In this document: in pieces, positions 10,566 through 19,299 of the stretch
Position numbering within the stretch: the stretch's first letter is position 1
How the letters are laid out: each line of letters begins with the position of its first letter
Source: Haplomitrium mnioides
Taxonomy: Eukaryota > Marchantiophyta > Haplomitriopsida > Calobryales
DNA: 27,475 nt
Reading direction: 5' to 3'
Assembly (NCBI GenBank): GCA_049999725.1
Contig: JBNGIS010009447.1
Coordinates: 1 to 27,475 of the forward strand
Notes under the pieces: generated by a model
The model's database searches: none
Told to the model about the DNA's origin: nothing
The model's input: the letters and a program-made list of their open reading frames with translations, nothing else
Program-made: the position numbers and the translations under genes

Positions 10566-10670
10566 GGGACAAAACATTAAAATAGGAGCTGGCCAAAAAA
10601 TTGACAACTGTTGCTAAAAGGCAAAAGAAATTGGAGGTCAAAGAAGCCTAACAACCGCTACTTTGAACCA
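10566..10670 (+). pseudogene. Linker exon of copy 1, truncated
   Basis: After TACAAG at 10565 the frame reads GDKTLK, a TAG stop, then ELAKKLTTVAKRQKKLEVKE. This is clearly homologous to the minus-strand exon starting at 12773 (EDKTFKQQLANKLTAAAKRR), at roughly 75% identity in DNA over about 85 bases by eye. It is a basic, helical linker. After about 10650 similarity ends, so the methyltransferase part of copy 1 is missing. The homologous exons in opposite orientation show that the two halves are copies of one gene family. Confidence 0.6.
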
Positions 10671-11085
10671 GGAACTGCTACTTGGCACCTGTTTCATTTG
10701 GCGTTTGCAAAAACTAATTTCAAAATTTTAGAATCCAAAATCATGAATCAGACGTTTAAAATATTTGTTTGCAAAAAAATGTGTAATTTTATATATCAAA
10801 ATGGCTCACTTTGAGTGCACAATATATTAAAAAAATCTTCTTATGAGCATTTCAACAAAATTGCTTTGTCAATTTCATCCTTCAAAATCATGAACGTCAC
10901 CAAACAAAATATATAACAATGAACATGACATTTGTTGTTAAATATTTTGACAACTAACAATGATATCAATAATTTGAAAATTTGATAAAAACATTCAAAT
11001 TTTATAAAAAAAACGTTTTGAACTAGAACCCAATAGTGTTGGTGCAAGAGGATTGTTGAAGCAAAATTGTGAAAAGACTGTTGAA
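10671..11085. other. AT-rich stretch without recognisable genes
   Basis: I see no coding signal, RNA gene or clear repeat. Open frames here are short and have no family resemblance. It may be degraded remainder of copy 1 or intergenic DNA between the two convergent copies. Confidence 0.5.
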
Positions 11086-11312
11086 GCCTATGCGCGCATG
11101 GACAATTGAGGCCCAAGTGTAGGCATAGAAAGATCCATGCGCATCGAGACAACTACAGCTATCTTGAGCTTGAACAACTGAAGCCCATACGCATCTGGAG
11201 AACTAAAGCGAGCACGGACTGCTGAGTAATTGAAAGCAAGGAATGTAGGAGCCCTTCTAAGAAGAAACACAAAATGAAGAAAAGAAAGTGAACTTCTATG
11301 CTAGCATAGACT
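11086..11312 (+). repeat. Degenerate palindromic minisatellite, cluster C
   Basis: The best units are GCCTATGCGCGCATGGAC at 11086-11103 and, separately, CTTCTATGCTAGCATAGACT near 11294-11313. Between them are weaker relatives such as ATCCATGCGCATCGAGAC and GCCCATACGCATCTGGAG. The 24-base period is not kept. It looks like an older, decayed member of the same repeat family, outside any exon-intron structure that I can support. Confidence 0.6.
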
Positions 11313-11457
11313 TCATTGCTAATTTTTTTGAAAACCAATACGTTTTGTTCAAAAATCATTTTGCGCAAGAAATTGAATCATGATGAAAAGGCTAAAATTG
11401 GATTTAGAATGCATTAAGTTTGAAACTTCAGGAAATAAAATTTTGTGAAGAAAATAC

Positions 11458-11463
11458 TTTATT
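11458..11463 (-). terminator. Poly(A) signal for copy 2
   Basis: Read on the minus strand this is AATAAA, about 17 bases after the stop codon at 11480-11482 of the methyltransferase copy. Position and sequence fit a plant polyadenylation signal. It could be fortuitous in AT-rich DNA. Confidence 0.45.
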
Positions 11464-11479
11464 GTATACAAAAATTGCA

Positions 11480-12117
11480 TTACTCTGATGCTATATCTCT
11501 TTCCTCTTTAGGAGGAATTGTCTTATCTAAATCAATTGGCTGAGAAGCTTCAGCATCTGCATCTGCTAGAGAGTCATGCCAAAACTTTCCAATCCCAGAG
11601 ATGGAAACAAAATCATCAATACCACATGCAGTACCAGAAAGAATAGGTTCTTTGTGGTACACATATATTATTTGTGATTTGGTTGCATCGGATGGCAAAG
11701 AAGCCATCGTCAAAACTCTCTGAGGAATGTAGACAGACTAACATCCATCGTATTCCACAGCAATGCAATTTTGCATTAGCTTCAAAGCACAGACAAGATA
11801 TGTGTTGGACTGAGAGCAAAGATCTAAGATCCGATCTTGCTTTGTTAATAAATGGTCAATGAAAAAATTATAAGAGCCTGGGGCTTTTGGTAAATATTCA
11901 CAAGAGCATCATCTCTTGGATGTTGTAGTTTAGTCGATACCACATGGCAACTAAACACACTCCGCATAATTTCCCTATGACAACTACTTGATCAGCAAAG
12001 TGCAAGCTGAAGAATCTTACACTCCTCTTGCCCTCCTTTGTCCAGTAACCCACAATCCAATACTCATGGGCGTGAGCAATTCTTGGACCTTTGGAATGAT
12101 GAATTTTGCTTTTGTCC
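11480..12117 (-). pseudogene. DNA N4/N6 methyltransferase, C-terminal exon (copy 2)
   Basis: From the acceptor TTACTACAG|GGACAAA the minus strand reads DKSKIHHSKGPRIAHAHEYW then IVGYW, like the (A/P)HEY..V.. stretch after the target-recognition part of beta-class methylases. Next come NIYQKPQALI (motif X-like, usually ..KP..L...I) and, after a shift, DRILDLCSQSNTYLVCALKL then MQNCIAVEYDGC. The latter aligns with motif I plus II of SAM-dependent DNA methylases (D.F.GSGTT..AA..LGRN.I..E.D), but the glycine-rich SAM loop is altered (CSQSNT). One TAG stop follows YDGC; the tail (TMASLPSDATKSQIIYVYHK) runs to a TAA at 11480. Motif IV precedes motif I, which defines the beta class. Together with the broken SAM loop, shifts make activity unlikely. 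Confidence 0.6.
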
Positions 12118-12216
12118 CTGTAGTAAGAAAAACAAACAAATTAGACACTTGAAACATAGTGTAGGAAAACTAAGCAAGGTAAACTAAAAAAACCAAAAAA
12201 TCAAAAAAGAACTTAC
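12118..12216 (-). other. Intron with intact splice sites, methyltransferase copy 2
   Basis: On the minus strand the donor is TCTG|GTAAGT (12216) and the acceptor is TTTTTCTTACTACAG (to 12118). The 99-base intron interrupts a Trp codon (TG|G), and both sides join in frame. Intact consensus sites at both ends suggest this copy lost function later than its sequence decay elsewhere would imply. Confidence 0.75.
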
Positions 12217-12773
12217 CAGATGTCGTAGTCAATGGTACAGCAAACCTCCCAAAGAGCATCCTCAACGATGCCAACTTGTTGCAAGGAATGCATTACTACA
12301 AAAGACCAAAAATCAGAAGTCGTCATTGCCACAAAAAAAGAAACCATATCAAAAATATCATCCATAGAAAAGGATTTAGAATTGTCGTGTTTGCATTCCT
12401 TAAAGTTTGAACTGTAAGGAATATCTGCAATTGCTAAAGTGAAACATCTAGGTTTCACAAATCCCTTCAACTAATGAGCATTTGACTCCCCGTGGAATTC
12501 GTAATATGCCACGTTGAGTCTATCAACAAAGGACAATAAGTCCTTGTCTTCATCTCTTCTAACTCTATCGATGGGAAGAACAGCAAAATCATTTTGTTGC
12601 CTTGATTTCCACTCTCTAGCTTTTTGAAAATGAAGCAGAAAAGCAAGAGGGTAGGAAAAGAATGTTGGGGTCTAGTCTTGATCTTTTGGGGATTCTTCGA
12701 CCCTCGATCTTTTTCGCCTTTTGGCAGCTGCTGTCAATTTATTGGCAAGCTGTTGTTTAAAAGTTTTGTCCTC
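12217..12773 (-). pseudogene. Linker plus methyltransferase motif IV exon (copy 2)
   Basis: The exon starts after TTTGTGTGTAG (minus strand) with EDKTFKQQLANKLTAAAKRR, the basic linker shared with copy 1. It continues through FAVLPIDRVRRDEDKDLLSF and NVAYYEFHGESNAH, where a TAG replaces a probable Gln codon, then FTLAIADIPYSSN. ADIPY sits where amino-methylases have the catalytic motif IV (D/N/S-P-P-Y); the second residue is Ile rather than Pro. TSDFWSFVVMHSLQQVG and WEVCCTIDYDIW follow, like the helix and strand after motif IV. In bacteria such enzymes methylate adenine N6 or cytosine N4; the DIPY form does not tell which. The exon has only one or two disablements in 557 bases. Confidence 0.6.
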
Positions 12774-12892
12774 CTACACACAAATAAAATAGAAAAAAAC
12801 TAAAACGAGACCAAAAAAAAAAGGAGTAAACTTTAAAGAGGAAGACAATTTGATTAAAGACCTTGGATTCCAAACTAAGATTGACTATGAAG
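12774..12892 (-). other. 3' part of intron preceding linker exon, copy 2
   Basis: This T-rich stretch on the minus strand (polypyrimidine with runs of T at about 12780-12830) leads to the acceptor TAG at 12774-12776. It lies between minisatellite cluster D and the linker exon, in the same arrangement as cluster B and the exon at 10566. Confidence 0.5.
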
Positions 12893-13345
12893 TATAGGTG
12901 TGCATGGACTTTGAATTTCAGGAACACAGGGACCTTAAAGTCCATGCGCTCAAGGACATTGAAGTCCATGCGCGCATGGACATTGAAGTCCACACGCTCT
13001 TGGACTTCATTGTCCATGCATGCACAGACTTCAATATCCTAGTGAGTAGGAACTTCAATGTTCTTGAGCACTTGGACTACAATGCCCATGCATGCATGGA
13101 CTTCAATGTCCAAGAACGCAGGGATTTCAATGTCCATACGTACATGCACTTCAATGTCCAAGAGCACAGGGACTTCAATGTCCATACGCGTATGGACTTC
13201 AATGTAAATGCGCGAATAGACTTCAATATCCAAGAGCACAAGGACCTCAATGTCCACACGCGCATGGACTATCAAGTCCAAGTTGGCAAGGACTAGAGAG
13301 TCCCTTACGAGTCTGGACTATAGAGTCCATGCGCGCATGGACTTG
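12893..13345 (+). repeat. 24-bp palindromic minisatellite, cluster D
   Basis: This is the most regular cluster. Units such as GTCCAAGAGCACAGGGAC (13156-13173), GTCCATACGCGTATGGAC (13180-13197) and GTCCATGCGCGCATGGAC (13325-13342) are spaced at 24 bases with the spacer TTCAAT. It is in the intron upstream of the linker exon of copy 2 (minus strand). The right end is cut by the gypsy LTR that begins at 13368. Confidence 0.9.
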
Positions 13346-13753
13346 ATAGTCCTGCCAGAGTCCAAGATGGGAGATAAAGATGCATGCAAAGAGAGGCAAA
13401 GGAGGAAGAAAAGCGAGAAATAGGAAGAAAGCAAGCATGCAAATGGCAGAAATGGCAAACAACGGACACTGTCTAAACAGAAGGACGAAAGACTTCTCAA
13501 AGATTCAATTAAAAGACTTTTATAGGATTTAGCTAAAAAACTTTTTATGATATTTAAAGTAGAAAAGCTCTTTAGGATCTAGAAATATGACCATAGGAAT
13601 AGCACAAGTCTTTAAAAATTACAGCTACTAATCAGGTCAAGAAATGGATCAACAAAAACAACAACAACTTGAACAGCCCAAAATGGAGAAAAACAAAGGA
13701 ATGTCATTGCGGCAAGAAGAAAAGAAAAGAAATGCTCCATTTGTACGTGAAGG

Positions 13754-13754
<1 letters not shown>

Positions 13755-13789
<35 letters not shown>
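13755..13789 (+). repeat. (TG)n microsatellite in 5' LTR
   Basis: About 17 TG units. The 3' LTR has a longer tract at the same place (24389-24429), showing expansion or contraction since insertion. Confidence 0.95.
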
Positions 13790-13791
<2 letters not shown>

Positions 13792-14217
13792 TGTAAAATT
13801 GTGCAAGTACATGTTTTATGTTTTGGGGTATATGGAGAATTTGTTTGGGTTAGTAGAGAAGAGCAAAATATTAATTAACTAATATTAAACCTAAGCTACC
13901 AACTAAGCCAAGAAGACAAGATGAGAAAATGGGTTAAAATGGATGGAGTAGATTGATTCAATCCAAGGGCAAAAATTGAAAGGGGACTACTCCCACGTGT
14001 GGAAGTTAGGGCCACCTTCAAAAAGAGAGGGAAATCGATTTTTTCCCTTTCTTTGCCTACGTTCTACCTTTTGCTTGTTGGAAGTGGCGCTGCATGAGGG
14101 ATAGTGTTTTCTTGGAGTTCATGGGAGAAGGAGGCGATGGTGCTTCATTCAAAGGAGGGAATCTGGGAATCAACAAGGGTGAATAATGTGTTGAAGAATG
14201 ATGCACTTGAGTTCTTG

Positions 14218-14256
14218 GAAACGATAGCCGTTTCTATCGTTTCTTGGAAACGATAG
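14218..14256 (+). repeat. Small direct/inverted repeat inside 5' LTR
   Basis: GAAACGATAG occurs at 14218-14227 and 14247-14256, with its reverse complement CTATCGTTTC at 14234-14243. The 3' LTR has only one GAAACGATAG at the matching place (near 24860), so the hairpin-forming extra copies arose after, or were lost from, one LTR. Confidence 0.85.
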
Positions 14257-17200
14257 TTCTGCATCAACTTGCATGGGATGAAGACAAATACAAGGGAGGG
14301 ACGTGAGAGCTTGACACAAAGCCATGAGCTAGTATATGATCTAAAAGGCATTCACGAATAAGGAGATGAAGAGCAATCCCATTGTCAACCGCTTAAGGCA
14401 AAAAGAAGGCCAAAGTCATTCTCCTATTGGTTGTATTCAAAGAGCAATCTAGAAATTCACAAGGAGGGACGTTTGATTTGCATCACAACAATCTACTTGA
14501 TTACTTTGGAAATTCAGGGAGAAGGAAAGGAATCAATTGAAAATGAATATAGCAAGAAATCAAAAGCAGCTTTTAGACAAGGTGCAAGCGTATGGTGGTT
14601 TGGATCGAAGAAGGAACAAGCCTTGAGATTAAGCACCAGATTCGAGAGTGGACATATGCGCGAGGGATGCTTGACGAAGGAAGAGAGGCAATGATGGATC
14701 GAGGGGGGAATTTGTATCAGCCCTGAAAGGAATTTTTGATCCCATTGTTCAAGAGAATTCATGAGCCAGAGAATAAAAGTGGAGGTTGATCCCCGCTAAG
14801 AGATAGGAAGAAGGATGGGGGCCAAACTCTTCATCCACGCTGTAGTACACCTGAACGTTGACCCACCATGCCTTGAAGTGATTGACGTCAAAGTGAGAAG
14901 GGTCGCTGTTCCAACCCGCAGCTAAATCTACCTCTCATAGTAGGACTGTCATATTGCATCGAAGGACAAAGCATGACGCTGAAAAGCTGCGAGGAGGGCG
15001 AAGAAATTACAATCCAACGATGGCGGCATATACGAGAAAGTTGTTGTGGTGCTTCCATGGCGGAGGCAATGTCAGTCTTGGATGTTGACAGCAGAATTGT
15101 AGGAAGGAGCCAAGGAGGTGGTCAAGATACAACAAAACAAGAGCAAGCATAGTGGAAATCCTTGATGGGGACAGCTTCATCACGGAGATATGTAATCACG
15201 GAGGTATGTCTGAACCAAACAAAAATCAAGGCAGGTTGTAGACCTTGGCGATCTTGGAACATGAATCAATCAAGGGGGGAAGCGGTAGATACATATCTAC
15301 ATGGCGATGCCCATGTCGAAGGAGGTGCTTCTGATTTGAGGTTAAGCAAGTTTCAAGTCCCATGGCAGGATTGAGAAGGAGGAAAAGAGGCATGGCCTTA
15401 CCTGCAAGAAGGCACCACTATCACAGGTGATGCTTCTGATTTTTCTTAGCAAAGAGTGACGAGTAGGGAAGTAGAGGGGTATAGCGTTCGAGGGAGGAGA
15501 ATACACTGAGGAATATAGACATCGAGCTAGACCTTTTCTATTCAAGTGTGGAATTTGTTGGTGTGCTCGAAGCTATGGTCGTGCCAGCTGGTTGGTTCAA
15601 TTTTAAGCCAAGTCGTTGGAATGAGAGATTAGAGAACGCTACAACATACTCCTTGGCTAGCATATGAGATAGCACCATGCTGGATACCCAATGCCTAGCG
15701 AGAGCAACCCCGCACACTTCTTGCAGATATACTACAAAGATAGTTCCTCTCTCACGACATACAGAGGAGTGGGATTTAATGAAAAGGTCGTAGGTAGCTA
15801 GTAGGGGATAACGAAAAATTGGAACATTTGAAAATTGTGGGGGTTGTAGAAGGATGTGACATTGAGGACGTATGACAGTCCCCTATGCCACCCAATGTTG
15901 ATGATATAGGTGGTTTGGGTGACAAAGCACAAGCTGCATTCCGTTTGTCACAATCTCTACCTTTAGATTCGGGGAAGAATATAGTTAGTTGAAGGAAATA
16001 GTCAGATGTCAAAAAGTTTGGGATAAGCTAATGGGTAGATCTAAGGAGGCCTAAGGAGACTAGGAGGCATGTAGAGTTAAGAGAAAGGGGTTAGATTGGG
16101 TGTTGGAATGGTAAACTAAAGATCAGGGAGGTAAAACAAAAGGTTGCAAGAGTGTCGAGGAAGGTAGATTTCCTATGTAGGAGGGAAGTAGTGAAGGAGG
16201 ACAGAAGTTTGCACGAAGGAAGTGATATCATAGGTTTAAGTTGTGAAGGAAGAATTGAGATATTAGAGTCTTGGTGGATTAGAAGTGGATAGGTGTTGCA
16301 AAATGGGAAGGTTGGTGAGTGCGGATGATTATTGAGGGGTATGAAAAGTAGAGGAAAAAAAAGGACGAGTAGGGAAGTGGGATAAGTCATGGATCAGTAA
16401 AGAATGAAGAGGGAGACTAAATTTTGGGTCATTCCACAAAGTTGTGGGTTGTGTGGGTAAAGCTTGGCTAGAAAAGAAGGGTAAGAATGATGGGGCACCT
16501 TTGGGGAGGTCCAACAAAGAGAACCAACTGGCTCAAGAAGGCAAAGACCTGGTACCAAGGTGGTGTCATTGGCTGGTAGCTAAGGTAACAGAAAGTTGAA
16601 CATATTTGTTTGTTATGTATTTGTTTGTGAGTACAGTGTTGTGTTCTTTTATTCTTCATTCTTTTATTGGAATATGTTGTGTGTTTGGTATTGGGAAACA
16701 AGTTGTGTAGAAGGTTAGCAAAATTCCATATTGAGATTGGAGCTGTGTTTTTTGTGTGGAATGAGTCCAGAGAGATGAGTAGAAGTGTTGTTCCAGTAGA
16801 GATATAAGAGAGGGAAGAGTTAGAGCAGCGAATTCTTGTGGCGTTATGATCTCAATGGGAAGTTGAGTGATCTAAAATTGTACCTGCATTGGTTAACAAT
16901 TAAACATGTTTTCAGTAAAGTGTTATTCTTGATATTGTGAATGCATGTGATTTCAATTTACGCATCTATCTTGTTTTGTCTTTCCTAGTTGAAACATCTT
17001 AAAATTCAGACGCATTCGAGTTATTTCATTTCTGTCATGGACTACTACCCTTGAACCAAACAAGCCCAACCAGCATGCCCAAAGTCGTTTGCAGGTCCTT
17101 AGCCGGTCTTGAGAGAAGAAGACCCCCACGATCCCTTGAGTTCTAGTGGACCTCACTACCACCACGACCAAATATATCCCTAGATAGCCCGATCAGCGGG

Positions 17201-17316
17201 GGTACTTATCTATCCCAATCCAATTACTCATATCTAGAAGTTAGGCTTTATACTACAACACCGACCAAAAAAAGCAAGGCTCCTCCCCCTATGCCCCATA
17301 CATCAAGACCTAACAG

Positions 17317-17334
17317 TGGCGCTGTTCGCTTTCT
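17317..17334 (+). other. Primer-binding-site candidate
   Basis: TGGCGCTGTTCGCTTTCT starts two bases after the LTR end. TGG-initial sequences at this place pair with a tRNA 3' CCA end; TGGCGC would pair with a tRNA ending GCGCCA. I cannot assign the tRNA. The position directly after CTAACA is the main support. Confidence 0.5.
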
Positions 17335-17851
17335 TCTACCCTGTCATTCTTGAATATTTTGTCAGGTGGCTCTTCTATGGGCCACAATAAGACCCATGCA
17401 ACTAGCATGTCTTTTGTTGAAACGGTTGAAGCATGTGACATGACCATAGACCATTTCCTATACCGAATGTGGGTGGAGACCATCGATACTCTTTGGTGGT
17501 TAGCTACATGGATTCCAATTGACACTCTTTGTTTTGAACACATAGAACCTGTTACTAGCCTTTGATCTCTACAGTAGTTATTCGTCTTCTTTGTGCTCTT
17601 TAGTTAGTTCTCTTGGAGTCGGTCTCTTTATCTCCCATGAACTGTCAAGTTTCTCTTTGATCCAGCTTAGTTCTCTTCCATTCCAGATCTGAAGTGTGCC
17701 ACACCTTTCTTTTGTCAATTCAGTTCTCATTTGCATGTTGGACAAGAGGCCGTGGGCTGCAAGTTTCTTTTCTTTTCATGGCACATCCCTTTTCTGGAGT
17801 CTTGGAGTCTAGTCTTGCATCTGAAAGGAACACGGTTGCTTCAATTGGTGT
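17335..17851 (+). other. Untranslated leader of the gypsy element
   Basis: This lies between the primer-binding site and the gag start. I see no gene in it; short open frames on both strands have no family resemblance. Length is ordinary for a gypsy leader. Confidence 0.5.
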
Positions 17852-19299
17852 ATGAAACGTCCTCCTCCACTTCCTACCTTTTCTCGATCTGATAGGTACG
17901 TACATAGGTGTCTGCGTCCTTCGCATCCTAGGAAGAAGACTCGGCTATCCGGTTCCCCCTCTCTTGTTCCCAATCAAGTCCTAGCCATGGCTTTCCAGTC
18001 GCCATTGCCTTCGAGGTATACATGCCAAAAATTTACTGGCCAGATGGTAGTTGACTGTGTAGATGCAAACATGCATCTGAATAATTTTCTGGCTTTAGCC
18101 GCAGCTACAAGAGATCCTGAGGATGTTCTTAGGCATCAATTCCCAACCACCTTAGATGGCAATGCCATCAACTGGTATTTCAGAGAGGCAACTGCCATAG
18201 GTTCATGGCTTGTTCTTTGTACCACTTCTCTGGACCTTTTTCGTCCAACATACCACTTTGATCGTGCTTGGGATAATCTCTTTTGCATTCAAATATATGT
18301 TGAAGAGTCCATTCAAGACTATAGCAATAGATTTAAAGTAGTTGTCAGTAAAAGAAGAACTCCCCCACCATCACAAGATCAAACCGGGTTCTTTATAAAA
18401 GGTCTACCTAATTCCATTCAAGAGCAAATGTTGCTCCAAGATCTGCAGACCTTAGATAGAGCTATTCAAGTGGCTACCTCATACAAAAAAATGCTTTTAA
18501 GGAGAGAACGCTTTGCTTTGGCCGCTTTTTCTTCTCCTAACGAGGCGCCCAACATGAGCACCTTGAGTTATAGTGCCTCACATGCTACCACAACTGCTGC
18601 ACCAACTCTTTCACGTTAGAATCCAACAATTCCTACCAGATCGGATTCCTCAATTGCTTCTAATTCCCGTCAAGATGAATTTGCTGAGTTCAGAGCAGAA
18701 GTCAGAAATGATATATCAAATCTTCTTGTTGACCACATGGCAAACATGAAAATACAGATAGTACAATGAGGTGCTGGACCCAATACACAATCTCATCCTG
18801 CCAATGTTTGGTGCACAAGATGTAATCAGCAATATTCTTTTTAGAGGCTTGTCCTTCGGCCATTTGGTGCGACTTGTGTTTATCCTCAGACCATGAGACT
18901 GCTGTTTGTCCTATTTGGAGAAGGCTTTGAGTAGTGGAAGCCAAGTCAAGTGCTACTATTAATATGGTTGTTGTTCCTCCTCCTACAACAGCGGTGGCTT
19001 CATCCACTTTGCCTCACGCGGCGCCAACCGCCAGTCAAATCTCTGCTCCTATATACCATGCTCCTCCGACTGCACAGCTAGCCCTTTATCATCAACAAAG
19101 CTACCCACAAGCAGCCATGCAGCAAGGGGGAAATCCTCCATATGCTCAACATAGGCCTCTTATAGGACAGACCTGTTATAATTGCCTGAGCTCTGATCAT
19201 CTATCCAGAGAATGCCCTCACCATCATACAAAGCAATACTACAAGAATAGACCTCAGCTTATGTACCAGCAGCCAAATCAAGGTTACCCAAACCAATGA
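17852..19299 (+). pseudogene. Gypsy gag with two zinc knuckles, broken
   Basis: An open frame from 17852 (or the in-frame ATG at 17987) to TAG 18617 contains TTLDGNAINWYFREATAIG and IYVEESIQDYSNRFK, typical of the retrotransposon gag domain that forms the nucleocapsid particle. After stops at 18617 (TAG) and 18767 (TGA) and a one-base shift in a T run near 18840, two CX2CX4HX4C knuckles appear: CDLCLSSDHETAVC (18868-18909) and CYNCLSSDHLSREC (about 19171-19212). They would bind RNA during packaging. The two knuckles share LSSDH, suggesting duplication. Stops at 18928 and 19297 are TGA. Gag of this type usually starts the polyprotein; here decay prevents any product. Confidence 0.8.

Larger units (their letters stand above)
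13368..17315 (+). repeat. 5' LTR, about 3.95 kb
   Basis: It begins TGGGAGATAAAG and ends CCTAACA at 17315, thus TG...CA. The first 2.49 kb are directly repeated at 24002-26475. The remaining part (15860-17315) has no counterpart in the window because the 3' LTR is interrupted there; its inclusion rests on the primer-binding-site candidate directly after 17315 and on the related terminus at 4185-4222. I see no convincing gene in it. If right, this LTR is far longer than the few hundred bases to 2 kb usual for plant gypsy elements. Confidence 0.65.

Noticed and set aside
12898-13296. A 132-codon frame with octad repeats (MDFNVQER-like), and similar frames on both strands in clusters A, B and D
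   Set aside because: A 24-base period is a multiple of three, so any frame through the array repeats every eight residues and stays open in several frames and on both strands. There is no sign of a start context or of frame-specific conservation.
8061-13345. CRISPR-like array of palindromic repeats
   Set aside because: Units are 24 bases with 6-base spacers that are near constant, the host is a plant, and there are no cas genes. It is a minisatellite.
13612-13878. Frames through the TG microsatellite (poly Val-Cys or Thr-His)
   Set aside because: These are simple-repeat translations.
14431-14694. Possible gene inside the LTR (a similar frame exists near 25000)
   Set aside because: The frame appears in both LTRs only because the LTRs are homologous; it is broken differently in the second and has no family resemblance.
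16091-16701. Minus-strand frames rich in Pro, Ser and Leu
   Set aside because: They are antisense readings of purine-rich LTR sequence and show no motif.
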